Below are positions 24,995 through 34,255 of a stretch of 64,000 bases of DNA, one piece after another; position 1 is the stretch's first letter, and each line of letters opens with the position of its first letter. Under the pieces are notes generated by a model. That model was not told the DNA's origin and searched no databases. It saw only the letters and a list, made by a program, of their open reading frames with translations. This DNA is from Actinopolyspora erythraea. Lineage in GTDB: Bacteria; Actinomycetota; Actinomycetes; Mycobacteriales; Pseudonocardiaceae. A program made the position numbers and the translations under genes. The stretch covers positions 4,588,001 through 4,652,000 of the forward strand of contig NZ_CP022752.1 in assembly GCF_002263515.1 (NCBI RefSeq). The letters are read 5' to 3'.

Positions 24995-27292
24995 GGGAAA
25001 CCACCTGAACAATCACACGTTCCGCCCAGAGAGGCAGGAGCACGGGCTCAGCAGCAGGCCGACCGAGCCACTCAGGCGGCGAACGCCGCCACCGCGCTGG
25101 CCGACCGGGCCTCAACAGCCGCGGACGAAGCGGCAGCGGCTGCCAATTCAGCTGCGGAGCACGCTCGTGCCGCAGCGACGGCAGCGGAGGACGCGGCCGC
25201 CCATGCGGGCGAGGCGGAGAACGCCGCACAGCAGGCCACGCAACACGCCAACGCGGCCATCGAAGCGGCCAACACGGCCATGGACGCGGCCAAGCAGGCC
25301 CAGAACGTCGTTCAAATCGCCCGCGACGCCGAAGCGGAACGCATCCGTGCGGACAAGCAACAGGCGATAGCCGAAGCTAAAGAGGACGCTGATTCGCACC
25401 AGGAAGAGCGGTCCCGAGCTGAGTGGGAGGAAGCCGAGCAGAACCGCGTCTCCGAGGAGACCCGTAAGCTGCTCAACGCGGCGGAAGCACCCGATGCCGA
25501 TCCGGCCACCGTGGTCAGCAAAGGGCGTCAAGCAGCGGTGAACCTGTTGAGCACCGGTGGTCCGTGGACCAAACAGGCCGCGCAACACGCGTTGACGGGA
25601 ACCGATGCCGATGTGCGACAATGGGTTGATCAGGGTAGGTTGATCGCCGCCGAGCAGGACGATCGAGCACGGGTAGCCCACATCGCGGATACCGGAGAGC
25701 CGAAGGCTCTGCGAGAGGCCGCGAAGACAGCACTCGACGGATCCTATGCGGATGTCAAGGCATTTCTTCGCACAAAGGCATATCCCGGCGAGGAAGACGA
25801 CGACAGGTTGCGTGCCACTCAGATCCTGGCGAGTGCTACCGGCCCAGCGGTGAAGGAAGCCGCCAACGCTGCCCTCGATGGAACTCACGCCGATGTCAAG
25901 GAGTTCCTCGAAACCGGCCAGTACGAGGCCCGCGAACACGACAATCGCATCAACGTACTGCGCATCATGGACAGCGGTGGGCCCCGTCTGGAGGCTGCGG
26001 GCCAAGCCGCGTTGCAGGGACCGCCGGAATATCTGCGGAACTTCCTGGATGTCGGGCAGCACCTGGCCAAGGAACGGGACGCCAGAGCAGCGGTGCATCA
26101 CGCCGAGATGCAACGGCTGGTGAAGCGAGGCATGGAGGCCGCCGCCGAGGCGCAGGGTAAGGCCTACGAGGCAGCCCAATCAGCAGCGAAGGCCCGCAAT
26201 GCCGCAGACGAGGCGGCCCAATACGCGCAACAAGCGCAGGACTCCGCCAGTCAGGCGGCCCAGTATGCCGACCAGGCCGAACAATCCGCCCAGCAGGCGA
26301 AGAACTCCGCGGATCGAGCGACACAAGCAGCCAAGACAGCGCGGGACGCGGCAGCAAGCGCCCGTGAATCGGCTGAACAAGCTGCACAGTCGGCGGAAGC
26401 GGCCACTTCGTCAGCGGTTCGAGCCGGTGCGTACGCGGACAGTGCCTATGCCTCTGCGGCCCAGGCCCGCCAGTCCGCGCTCGAAGCCGGTAAGGACACA
26501 ATCGCTGCGGCCGAAGCGGCGCTGAAAGCCTTGAAGAGCATGATCGAAAAGCTCCCCGATGACGGCGCCGGGGAGCAGCCCGGTGACGGCGGCAGTGATG
26601 GCGGAGGCGGTGATTCTGGAGATCCCGGCCAAGAAGAATACCGCGATCTAGAAATCGAGAACAATCTAAGCAAAGCCGATGCCGTAGTAATCTTACTCGA
26701 CATAGTAGGAATATTTGACCCTACTCCAACATCGGACACTGCTTCTGGAATCATCAGCCTGATTCAGGGCGACTGGAAAGACGCCTCTCTTTCCGCTGTC
26801 TCTTTATTACCATACATCGGCGATCTAATTGCAAAACCGGCTAAATTCAAAGAGGCATTCAAGAGTCTTAACAATATAGCCGAATTCGCCGAAAACAAGG
26901 CCTTCCGAGAACGGATAGAACATACACTCCGCAGCTTCAAAGACCGCCAACAACTCGAAGAAGCCGCCGAGAGAATAGACTCTTTCATGGGAGACGCCAA
27001 GAAAATATACGGAAAAAACAAAAAGTACCTCGAAGAAGCCAAAAAGCTAGGACTTCCCACTGAAGGCCCTATACCCTTTGTTCCAAACAAGAAAGAAGGA
27101 ATCAAAAAAGTTGGATCAGGAAGAAACAAGGGATACGAGGATGCATACGGCAATAGATGGGTGTGAAGCGGAAAAGAATGGGACGTCCAGGTGCTAAAAC
27201 CAAATAGCAAAATTAGACTGTTCGCAAAAAAGAACTCCGATACACCGCATGCTAATATCGGTCCAGACGGCACAGTGACCCATAGAAAGTGA
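24995..27292 (+). pseudogene. 5'-truncated ALF-repeat toxin with toxin-17-like end and in-frame TGA
   Basis: The open frame begins after TAA 24992-24994 and has no usable start before ATG 25280. From about 25043 it matches the 1065-aa protein from its mid coiled coil onward, so signal peptide and first ALF repeats are missing. It has four ALF repeats, an Ala-rich coil, a Gly/Asp linker and a Lys-rich, AT-richer C-terminal part. TGA at 27164-27166 stops it after GYEDAYGNRWV. In the same frame 41 further codons read SGKEWDVQVL and then HANIGPDGTVTHRK, ending at TGA 27290-27292. GY-D--GN-W, EWDVQ and H-N---DG-VTH resemble polymorphic toxin type 17 domains, predicted RNases. The stop could come from CGA by one C-to-T change. 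Confidence 0.75.
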
Positions 27293-27696
27293 TGTCCAGG
27301 GAAATATATCTGTACCTCACGTTACTCGTTAAGGCTGATACGGTCAGTCAAGCTGTCGAGGCTTCCCGTCCGATCTTCGATATACTCGACGCCGAGTTGG
27401 TACACGTCGAGCCTCGAGGTTACTATTCAAGCGAATTTCAGTACTGGATCGAGATAACCTTCACTCGACAAACATCGTCGGAAGGGAATAACCTCGATCG
27501 GGTGCGCGAGGAAGTGGATACGGTTGTCGCACTATTGGGACTGGCCAACGGACATGCTGGATACTGGAACGACGGCACGTTCACTACAATCGAAGACGAC
27601 TGTAAGTTACCTTCACAAGCTGCAGTGCTTTTCCCAGAGTGCAGATTCTACCATCTTATAGGGTCGTCCGATATAAATCCAATAGATATGAAATAA
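27292..27696 (+). CDS. Putative immunity protein of the toxin-17-like gene
   Basis: This 134-aa protein starts at ATG 27292, sharing one base with the final stop of the toxin frame (TGATG), so translation of the two was coupled. GTG 27289 is an alternative. It is a soluble, acidic protein with no signal peptide or membrane helix, and has aromatic-rich stretches (RGYYSSEFQYWIEITF, NGHAGYWNDGTFTTIEDD). The position directly after a toxin end and the size are typical of immunity genes. The family is not recognised. Base composition is island-like. Confidence 0.6.
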   Translation: MSREIYLYLTLLVKADTVSQAVEASRPIFDILDAELVHVEPRGYYSSEFQYWIEITFTRQTSSEGNNLDRVREEVDTVVALLGLANGHAGYWNDGTFTTIEDDCKLPSQAAVLFPECRFYHLIGSSDINPIDMK

Positions 27697-27718
27697 TCAG
27701 AACGAAATGAATATAGTT

Positions 27719-27764
27719 TGCAGTGGTGGGGTACTTCCGAGGCAAGAGGTTTCCCACCACTGCA
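27719..27764 (+). terminator. 12-bp inverted repeat after the immunity gene
   Basis: TGCAGTGGTGGG (27719-27730) and CCCACCACTGCA (27753-27764) pair perfectly around a 22-base loop. It separates the immunity gene from the next gene, whose ribosome binding site begins at about 27791. No U-tract follows. Confidence 0.5.
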
Positions 27765-27801
27765 CCCCTACAGAGAACAAAAATATTCCTGGAGGATTAA
27801 A

Positions 27802-28635
27802 ATGATCCCCCTGGGCTCACCGACCGTAAAGGTCACATTAACGATCTACACGAACATAGAATCCTGCGAAATAGTGCTCAACCATTGCTCTACTGTAACT
27901 CATCGCCTCGTTTCCACCATTCTTGATCTTTACAGAACAAAGTCCGGCCACACAGTTATCATAACTGTGCATAATGGTTACGATCCTTACCTGGAATCAC
28001 CACAGGAATCTTTAATTCGAACACTTCGCAAGACTCTAGAAAGCATTGACCTGCCTCAGCCCGAATTAAATATATTCCCAGAAACAAGACAGAGCGATCC
28101 ATTGTTTTTCAAAAACTCTAATATTCCTCACGACTCAGTGGTTAAATTCGCTGATTCCTGCAAGGTAACAGCCAATATTGACACACTTCCATATGACCTC
28201 TCCCCTGACGATGAGTACAACGAAGACATCGAACCCGTAAAAACTCCAGAATATCTCCCGGTGCAACCACATACGCTGTACGTGTTGCACTTGATAACCA
28301 AAGGGCTAAACGGAACCGGAGCAGGGGTTGTAGCAAGATCTTTCATCGATTGGTTCCGGGAATTCGACTGGGTAGACAATGACGAAATAAACATCGAACA
28401 ACCGAACTACATTGACTCAAAAACACTTAACACCAAAGTTTTTTTGACGCAGTGGCACTCCTCGCCAGAGGCAGTCCTAAAAAGAATCAGAGAATCGTTT
28501 CCAATAGGACACTGGGGTTCAGTGAAAAAAATAGAAGGAAAGGAGGCAAGAGCCAAATATACTTACAACGTAATATCAACTTACCATCTTTCGACAACCT
28601 GGTACAGGCATCCCCCATCCAGAAAAACCCCATAG
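27802..28635 (+). CDS. Hypothetical island protein (277 aa)
   Basis: ATG 27802 follows GGAGG by 5 bases. The product is soluble, fairly acidic, with no signal peptide or known motif, and its codon use is AT-rich. The natural-looking C-terminus lies in another frame: from about 28560 a second frame reads LPSFDNLVQASPIQKNP and IEIHIELEDSPE to TAA near 28670, while this frame ends in an unlikely WYRHPPSRKTP. A frameshift close to 28540-28580 is therefore possible. It may be a second immunity-like gene by position; function is unknown. Confidence 0.5.
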   Translation: MIPLGSPTVKVTLTIYTNIESCEIVLNHCSTVTHRLVSTILDLYRTKSGHTVIITVHNGYDPYLESPQESLIRTLRKTLESIDLPQPELNIFPETRQSDPLFFKNSNIPHDSVVKFADSCKVTANIDTLPYDLSPDDEYNEDIEPVKTPEYLPVQPHTLYVLHLITKGLNGTGAGVVARSFIDWFREFDWVDNDEINIEQPNYIDSKTLNTKVFLTQWHSSPEAVLKRIRESFPIGHWGSVKKIEGKEARAKYTYNVISTYHLSTTWYRHPPSRKTP

Positions 28636-28772
28636 AAATCCACATAGAACTTGAAGACAGCCCCGAGTAAAATTATTCCTTTTGTTTGGATCTATGAAGC
28701 GCGGCCAGATTCAGTGGACTGTGTGTTACACGAGGCGATCAAACAATCTATTGTGAAAAGTGTTCTACACTA

Positions 28773-29906
28773 TTATGGTCGGAATTAAACGAAACGATAT
28801 TGGCTGATATGTGAGAGGATATACTTGTTGAGTGACTGTGGCTGTCGAGCATTGTGAATGGGAAGTCCTGCAGAGCTGGAAACGGGATGCGGGTTCGTTC
28901 GTGTTGGTTCGATTGAAGGCTGACGCGATCATGCTCGCTTCCGAGGACGTTCCGATTGGCGTGATCGGTCGTTTTGTGGATCGTTCCGTGTCGACGGTTC
29001 AGAGTTGGTTGCGTGATTGGCACAACTCTCGTCTCGCGTCGGTGGTCACAGGTCACGCGGGTAATGATAATGCCGCGAAACTGACATCCGCACAAAGGAA
29101 GAAGTGCGGGCAGCACTGGCGTGTCCGCCGTCCGAGTCGGGTATCCCCCCGGAATTCTGGGATGTTCCTACTCTGGAAAAGCTGGTGTCGATGCGGTTCG
29201 ACGTGGAATATGATTCGGACTCGTCATTGCCTCTGCTGATGAAATTCTGCGGGATGTCGTTCAAGTATCCGGACACGTTCGACAAGCGCCGAGAAGACCA
29301 GGACGTGTCTAGGCGAATGGCGGAGATACAAGACCAGGTCACCGGGCTGCTGGAGGCGGGGTACGAAGTCTTCGCCGCCGACGAGGTCCGCCTCGAGCAC
29401 GAGACCGAGACGCGTCGGACGTGGTTGCCGATCGGGTGCGTACGAACATTCACGCGGCCCGAGAGAAAGCGGCGCAGTCTTATTTCGGCGCGTTGAATCT
29501 GGACAGTGGGAACGTTCATCTGGAACGGATCGAGGACAAGCAAAACGCCGAACAGATGACGCACGTGCTCGCCCGTTTTCAGCCTGCACACCCGAACTCC
29601 AAGATCGCGATCGTGTGGGACAACGCGACATGGCACCACGCGAAAGAACTCAGGAAACTGTTCGAACCAGGGCAGATATTCGACACCATCACTCTCATAC
29701 AACTGCCACCATACGCGCCCGATCACAACCCGATCGAACACGTCTGGAATCACAGCAAAACCGCCATCGCCAACATCCAACACAAAACACGATCACACAC
29801 CTTCAGCGCCTTCGAGAACTACATCCCAGGCCGCAACTTCAGCTACAACTTCGAAAGCCTCCCCGTCACCGATCACTCATCCGATCTTGTTTAATTCAGG
29901 CCATAA
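28773..29906 (+). mobile_element. IS630-like insertion sequence (inactive)
   Basis: Terminal inverted repeats are visible: TTATGGTCGGAATTAAAC at 28773 and, on the other strand from 29906, TTATGGCCTGAATTAAAC. Flanking TA dinucleotides fit the TA target of this family. Between them lies one transposase gene broken by two frameshifts. I see no gene in 29907-30050. Confidence 0.8.
28832..29894 (+). pseudogene. IS630-family transposase with two frameshifts
   Basis: Three frames together give one transposase. The first (from 28832) has the helix-turn-helix part (VIGRFVDRSVSTVQSWLRDW), the second (about 29100-29440) has PPEFWDVPTLEKLV and the catalytic Asp in VFAADEVRLE, and the third (about 29440-29894) has IVWDNATWHHAKEL, LPPYAPDHNPIEHVWNHSK and so the last catalytic Asp/Glu. 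The junctions near 29098 and 29440 each need a frame change, so the gene is inactive unless both are bypassed. Confidence 0.8.
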
Positions 29907-30050
29907 CAGAAAGTCGAATTTTCAAAAAATATAAACCCGTAACTCACGAGAGCGCATACTAGATCCCCGTCATTATATGGCGTAAAAATCGAACGCTATT
30001 CCTAGGATATGCCCCATACGGGTGATCATGGTTTGGTTTAATCATAAGTG

Positions 30051-30146
30051 ATGGTGGATCGGTTGCCGCAGCTGTCGGTGCCAGATGAGCTGTGGGAGTT
30101 GAACCGCCTGTTGATTCCGGGGTTCGCGCGGCGGCCGCGAGGGTAG
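30051..30146 (+). pseudogene. N-terminal fragment of an IS5-type transposase
   Basis: A 31-codon frame reads VPDELWELNRLLIPGF, the typical start of DUF4096/IS5 transposases, and then stops. The rest of the gene is missing. The following 30147-30345 holds no gene I can support. Confidence 0.5.
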
Positions 30147-30345
30147 GATGGCTCGGAACGGGTGATCGGATAACGTTCACTGCGATCGTGAATCCGTGCT
30201 GACCAGCGGAGGTGCCTAGCGAGACCTGCCGCCGTCGTTCTCAGATCACTGTCCTCACGGCGCAGCGGCGATTTCGACAGTGGCCTCCAGGCAGGACTCT
30301 GGCACCAAAAGTCCGCTCCTGCAGCGAACCAGCTACAGAAAGGAC

Positions 30346-30720
30346 TCACAACTCCGGCAGCGGATCCTGCGGGACCTGGTCGGGCGAACCGAGTTCGGCG
30401 TCGGCGGCGTTGACCACCGGCACGTACTCGTCGTCCACCTCGTAGTGCACCCCGTTGAACGTGAACCACGCGGCCGCGTTGGTGTCCACCGGCCCCAGCC
30501 GGACGCCGCGCGGACTCTTGGCGAGCACACCCTTCGGCTTGTTGCGGTTGAAGATGCCGGTCGACAGCACCGTGATGGACTGCTGCGTGACCACCACGAC
30601 GACACCGGGCGAGATGCTGCCCAGGATCTCGGCGGGGAAGGCGTAGCGGATGCGCTCACCGGTCTCCAGAAACCCTTGGATGCGCTCCCGAAACTTCGAC
30701 GAGATCGGCATACCGGGCAT
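30346..30720 (-). CDS. PH-like domain protein, unknown function
   Basis: This 124-aa protein starts at ATG 30720 (or 30711). It has an N-terminal helix (SSKFRERIQGFLETGERIRYAF) and then a beta-rich domain with VVVVVTQQSITVLSTG and a conserved-looking AWFTFNGVHYEVDDEYVP stretch. This pattern is that of bacterial PH-like proteins. There is no signal peptide or membrane segment. It marks the return to core-genome composition after the island. Confidence 0.6.
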   Translation of the reverse strand: MPGMPISSKFRERIQGFLETGERIRYAFPAEILGSISPGVVVVVTQQSITVLSTGIFNRNKPKGVLAKSPRGVRLGPVDTNAAAWFTFNGVHYEVDDEYVPVVNAADAELGSPDQVPQDPLPEL

Positions 30721-30824
30721 ACTAGCGAGACCGTTAACCGAGTGTCGACTACTGACACGCCCTACGTGACCGATTCCGGTGACACACCTCGCCGCCCGAA
30801 CGGGGTTCCGCCGCACCCGGGAAC

Positions 30825-31601
30825 TCAGCCCGGCTCCCCACCCCGCCGATCCGGCCGCGCGGGGCGGTGCCGCGCCGACTCGACGATCCGGCGCAGCCCG
30901 GGGCTGTGCGCCCCGGGCCAGTAGATCCTGCCGCAGGCCGCGCAGCGGGCGAACCGCTGGTAACACCTGCGCGTGCCGAACTCCAGCCTGGCGACGACCT
31001 CGGCTTTCGGCACCTCCTCGAGTTCACCCCCGCAGGGGACGCAACGTGTCCAGGGCCGCAGCGTCGGCTCGAACCGCGCCAGCACCTCGGACTGCTGCTC
31101 GGCCGGGTAGGAGGCGTGGACGTAGGCGCCCTCCGACAACGTGCGGCGGCACAGCAGAGCGCGGTCCCTGGTCAGCAGCACCCCGCGCTGCCGGGTCGCC
31201 TGGTCCAGCAGTTCCTCGTCGGTGGCGTCGTTGCGGTAGGCGGTGTCGATCCCCAGCAGCCGCATCCGGCGCGCCAGGGCCCCGAGGTGCACGTCCAGCA
31301 CGAAGCGCTGCCGGATCCGCTCGGGGAAACGCACCGGCGCCACGTCCAGGACACCACCGGCAGCGGCCCGTTCCGTGGCGACCACGGGCACGCCGTCCAG
31401 CCGCAGTTCACCCACCTCGGTCAGCGGCACACCCAGCGACTGGACCAGGTGTCCCACCGAGGCGGTCCCGTCGTGCGGCACCCGGATGCGCTCTCCCCGG
31501 TTTCGCGGGGCGACGAACGGCAACAACTCACCATCGAGCCGAACGAGCACGCTCCTCCCGCCGGCTCCGCTGGTGGCATCCCTCGTCGAGGTCGCGTCCA
31601 C
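30825..31601 (-). CDS. Mut7-C RNase-domain protein with ubiquitin-like N-terminus
   Basis: This 258-aa protein starts at GTG 31601. Residues 15-90 fit the ubiquitin-like domain often fused to Mut7-C. From about 100 comes the Mut7-C PIN-like nuclease domain (FVLDVHLGALARRMRLLGIDTAY, with acidic DATDEELL and GVLLTRDRALL). Four cysteines form a zinc ribbon (CVPC and CAAC). Members of this family are predicted RNases; the substrate is unknown. Confidence 0.8.
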   Translation of the reverse strand: MDATSTRDATSGAGGRSVLVRLDGELLPFVAPRNRGERIRVPHDGTASVGHLVQSLGVPLTEVGELRLDGVPVVATERAAAGGVLDVAPVRFPERIRQRFVLDVHLGALARRMRLLGIDTAYRNDATDEELLDQATRQRGVLLTRDRALLCRRTLSEGAYVHASYPAEQQSEVLARFEPTLRPWTRCVPCGGELEEVPKAEVVARLEFGTRRCYQRFARCAACGRIYWPGAHSPGLRRIVESARHRPARPDRRGGEPG

Positions 31602-31695
31602 CGGTTCCGCCCCGATCCGCTCCGAACACGATCCAGGGGCGGGCCCGCACGGTGGAACCCGCCCCTGTCGATCGCACAGTCGATCCGCGCCGCGC

Positions 31696-32193
31696 TCAAC
31701 GACTCATCGCGGCCTCGTGCCTGCCCGTTCTCGGTTCGGGAGGCATCGGCGCGTGCCGCGGTACGGAGACCGGCTCGTTCTCGGCGGCGGACTCGAACAC
31801 CGGCCTGCTGCCGTAGGTGAAGCGGGCCGCCAAACCGAGGGCTTCCAGGGGTCTGTCCACCGCCCGGACTCCGGTAACCAGTGAGAGGCGCTTGCCGGTC
31901 AGGTGCGCTCGCAGGTCCGACTGCGCCAGCACCTTGATCGCCTCGACACCGAGGAAGGTCACACCGGTCAGGTCCAGCACCACCACCGGTGCCGAGGACT
32001 CCAACCGCTGCTGGACCAGTTCCGCGAACCGGGGAACCGTCACCATGTCCAGCTCACCGAACACGCTGACGACCATCACACCGCGTCGCGGTCGCTCCGT
32101 GCTCATCCGGAACGCAACGTTGTCGTTGCTCTCCTCGACAGCTCGCACGTATTCCGCGACGGAGTCGATACCCCGAACCGATGATTCAGTCAT
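31696..32193 (-). CDS. STAS-domain protein (anti-sigma factor antagonist-like) without phospho-serine
   Basis: The protein has 165 aa from ATG 32193, behind AAGGTGG. The STAS core spans about 35-145 (VVSVFGELDMVTVPRF, VVVLDLTGVTFLGVEAIKVL). Classical SpoIIAA/RsbV proteins have Asp-Ser in the motif TFLDSS, where Ser is phosphorylated by the anti-sigma kinase. Here the positions read Gly-Val, so normal phospho-control is not possible. It may be a constitutive partner or act differently. No kinase or sigma gene is adjacent. Confidence 0.78.
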   Translation of the reverse strand: MTESSVRGIDSVAEYVRAVEESNDNVAFRMSTERPRRGVMVVSVFGELDMVTVPRFAELVQQRLESSAPVVVLDLTGVTFLGVEAIKVLAQSDLRAHLTGKRLSLVTGVRAVDRPLEALGLAARFTYGSRPVFESAAENEPVSVPRHAPMPPEPRTGRHEAAMSR

Positions 32194-32202
32194 ATGATCC
32201 AC

Positions 32203-32821
32203 CTTTTGGTTTCACCAAGGTGGCGCAGAGCCGACGTCCCGCTCTTGATCAGATAACAGCGCCACGACGTGTCGCATTCGGCGAATGCGATCGTCAGAGT
32301 CCCTTTCGCATGACCCGACGTCACCGCCGACTGTATCCACCCCCGGGAAGGGACGCCAAGAGAAACAGCTCACAATCAAAAAGGACATACAGCCCACGTA
32401 CACATAGCGTTATACCTGGTCAAAGCTTTGATCATTGTCCGGCCACACCCGCGCCCGGCCCTCGCGCGAAGTGAACACCGAACGTGTCCGGGCGCCGTTT
32501 CCTCTCAGGAATTCCTCAGGAAGAACTCAGCGAAATCATCGGGTTCCTATTACGTACCGTCCAAAAACGAAATCACTCGTTCGGGGAATAAAAGCCCTGG
32601 CGCAGCCACGCTGTGCGTGCTTTCGACGCGAACTCCCCGAGAAGAGTTCGCGTTACGTGCGGCTGCCCGTCCCGACGAACAGCGGTTCACGCGTGCGCCG
32701 AACCACCCGCTGCCCGGCAGGGCTGCACGGCCCACCGCCGAGGCCGTCCCACCGGGGCCGGGCACCGGGAGCCGCGCCCACCCGGCCACCACGACGAGCG
32801 CCACCCGGCGAGGTCGCGACG
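32203..32821. other. Intergenic region of about 620 bases
   Basis: No convincing gene on either strand. Part of it (32350-32600) is less GC-rich than the neighbourhood and should hold the STAS gene promoter. The right end carries the rplJL terminator. Confidence 0.45.
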
Positions 32822-32857
32822 AAAAAACGGGGCGGCCGCCGAAAGGCGACCGCCCCG
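32822..32857 (-). terminator. Intrinsic terminator of rplJ-rplL
   Basis: On the minus strand, CGGGGCGGTCGCC and GGCGGCCGCCCCG pair around TTTC, followed by TTTTTT. It starts 19 bases after the rplL stop. Confidence 0.92.
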
Positions 32858-32875
32858 CGAAGCAGCGGCGACAGA

Positions 32876-33262
32876 TCACTTGAGGGTGATCTTGGCGCCG
32901 ACCTCCTCGAGCTTGCCCTTGACCTCGTTGGCACGCTCCTTGTCGACCTTCTCGACGACCGGCTTCGGCGCGTTCTCGACCATCTCCTTGGCCTCCTTGA
33001 GGCCCAGGCCGGAGACGATCTCGCGGACGGCCTTGATGACCTTGATCTTCTCGTCACCGGCGTCGTCGAGCATGACGTCGAACTCGTCCTGCTCCTCCTC
33101 CTGCTCGGCCGGGGCGGCACCGGCGGCCGGAGCGGCGACGGCGGCCGGAGCAGCGGCCGTGACGTCGAAGGTCTCCTCGAACTGCTTGACGAACTCGGAG
33201 AGCTCCAGCAGGGTCATTTCCTTGAAGACGTCCAGCAGCTCTTCGTTGCTCATCTTGGCCAT
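32876..33262 (-). CDS. rplL: 50S ribosomal protein L7/L12
   Basis: The 128-aa product has the L12 N-terminal dimerisation helix region ([22 protein letters not shown]), the Ala-rich hinge with acidic Glu/Gln run, and the C-terminal domain ([25 protein letters not shown]). It forms the ribosomal stalk that recruits translational GTPases. It is co-transcribed with rplJ, 95 bases upstream. Confidence 0.97.
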   Translation of the reverse strand: MAKMSNEELLDVFKEMTLLELSEFVKQFEETFDVTAAAPAAVAAPAAGAAPAEQEEEQDEFDVMLDDAGDEKIKVIKAVREIVSGLGLKEAKEMVENAPKPVVEKVDKERANEVKGKLEEVGAKITLK

Positions 33263-33357
33263 GATGATGTTCCTTTCGGATCAGCAGCGCCTGCGCGCGG
33301 CGCACGGGAGTTGTTCGCGGGAAGAACGGACCGACCACCGACAACGGCGGTGACGGC

Positions 33358-33873
33358 TCACTCCTCCTTCTTGCCCTTCAGGGCCTCTGTCATCCGCGCG
33401 ACCTGCGAAGCCGGAGCGGCGAACAGGGCCGCCGTCTCGTTCATCTTCGCCTTCATCGCACCGGCCAGCTTGCCCAGCGTGACCTCGCGCGAATCCAGAT
33501 CGGCGATGCGCTCGACCTCACCGGCCGAGATCGGGCGGCCGTCCATGTAGCCGCCCTTGATCTCCAGGGCCTTGTGGTCCTTGGCGAAGTCGCGCAGCGC
33601 CTTCGCCGCGTCAACCGGCTCCCCCTTGATGAAGGTGAGCGCGGTCGGACCCTGGATGAGATCGTCGATGCCCTCGACGCCCGCCTGCTCGGTCGCGCGT
33701 CGGACCAGCGTGTTCTTCGCGACGCGGTAGGTCACGTCCTCGCCGAGGTTACGACGCAGCTGCTTGAGCTGGGCCGTGGTCAGTCCGCGGTACTCGGTCA
33801 CGACGGTCGCGGTGGAGTTGGTGAAACTCTCGGAGAGCTCGTTGACCGCGTCAACCTTTTCGGGCCTCGCCAT
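33358..33873 (-). CDS. rplJ: 50S ribosomal protein L10
   Basis: This 171-aa protein has the L10 N-terminal domain ([32 protein letters not shown]) and the C-terminal helix that binds L12 dimers. An AGAGGAGGCGAC ribosome binding site precedes ATG 33873. In many bacteria L10-L12 represses its own mRNA by binding the leader; a structured leader lies directly upstream here. Confidence 0.97.
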   Translation of the reverse strand: MARPEKVDAVNELSESFTNSTATVVTEYRGLTTAQLKQLRRNLGEDVTYRVAKNTLVRRATEQAGVEGIDDLIQGPTALTFIKGEPVDAAKALRDFAKDHKALEIKGGYMDGRPISAGEVERIADLDSREVTLGKLAGAMKAKMNETAALFAAPASQVARMTEALKGKKEE

Positions 33874-33964
33874 GTCGCCTCCTCTCTAGTGCCTCGCGAC
33901 TGTGAGCCGGTCGCAAAGTGCCCTGAGACGACAAAAACGCCCCGGCGCATTCGGCACGGGGCGT
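33874..33964 (-). promoter_or_regulatory. rplJ leader with attenuator-like terminator hairpin
   Basis: On the minus strand, ACGCCCCG (33964-33957) and CGGGGCGT (33944-33937) form an 8-bp stem with TTTTT after it, 60 bases before the rplJ ribosome binding site. No gene on this strand lies just upstream that it could terminate. An L10 leader with transcription attenuation is therefore likely. Conserved L10-binding bases were not mapped. The full leader may extend to about 34140. Confidence 0.6.
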
Positions 33965-34255
33965 GGAAGATCATCCACCGCGCGACGGTTCTCTCGCGCT
34001 GCTGCGGCCTCGTCCTCCTGCGCGGGTCGCCCGTCTCTACGGGACCTTCGTTCTCCCCCACGTCGCCCGGCTCGCCGGAACCACGTCGGCGGAGAAGACC
34101 AGCGGTCTCTGGTGGAACCTCACCAAGCATACGCCACGACGTGCGCCGACGGGCACGCACCCCCGCCCTCCTCAAGCTCCGGCTCCGAGAGGATCCGTGC
34201 CGCCTGCCGGACGAGGACTCCACCCTCGCGCCCCGCCGAACTTGCGCCCCGGGGC

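Noticed and set aside
27164..27166. TGA as a selenocysteine codon
   Set aside because: No selenocysteine insertion element is evident, toxin-17-like domains do not use selenocysteine as far as I know, and a point mutation is simpler.
20953..27292. CRISPR-like regular repeats in the Ala-rich regions
   Set aside because: The periodicity comes from Ala-rich heptads and ALF units in coding DNA; there are no exact repeats with unique spacers.
28832..29894. Programmed frameshifting in the IS630-like transposase
   Set aside because: Two separate frame changes would be needed and no slippery A-run with a pseudoknot-like structure is obvious at the junctions; decay is more likely.
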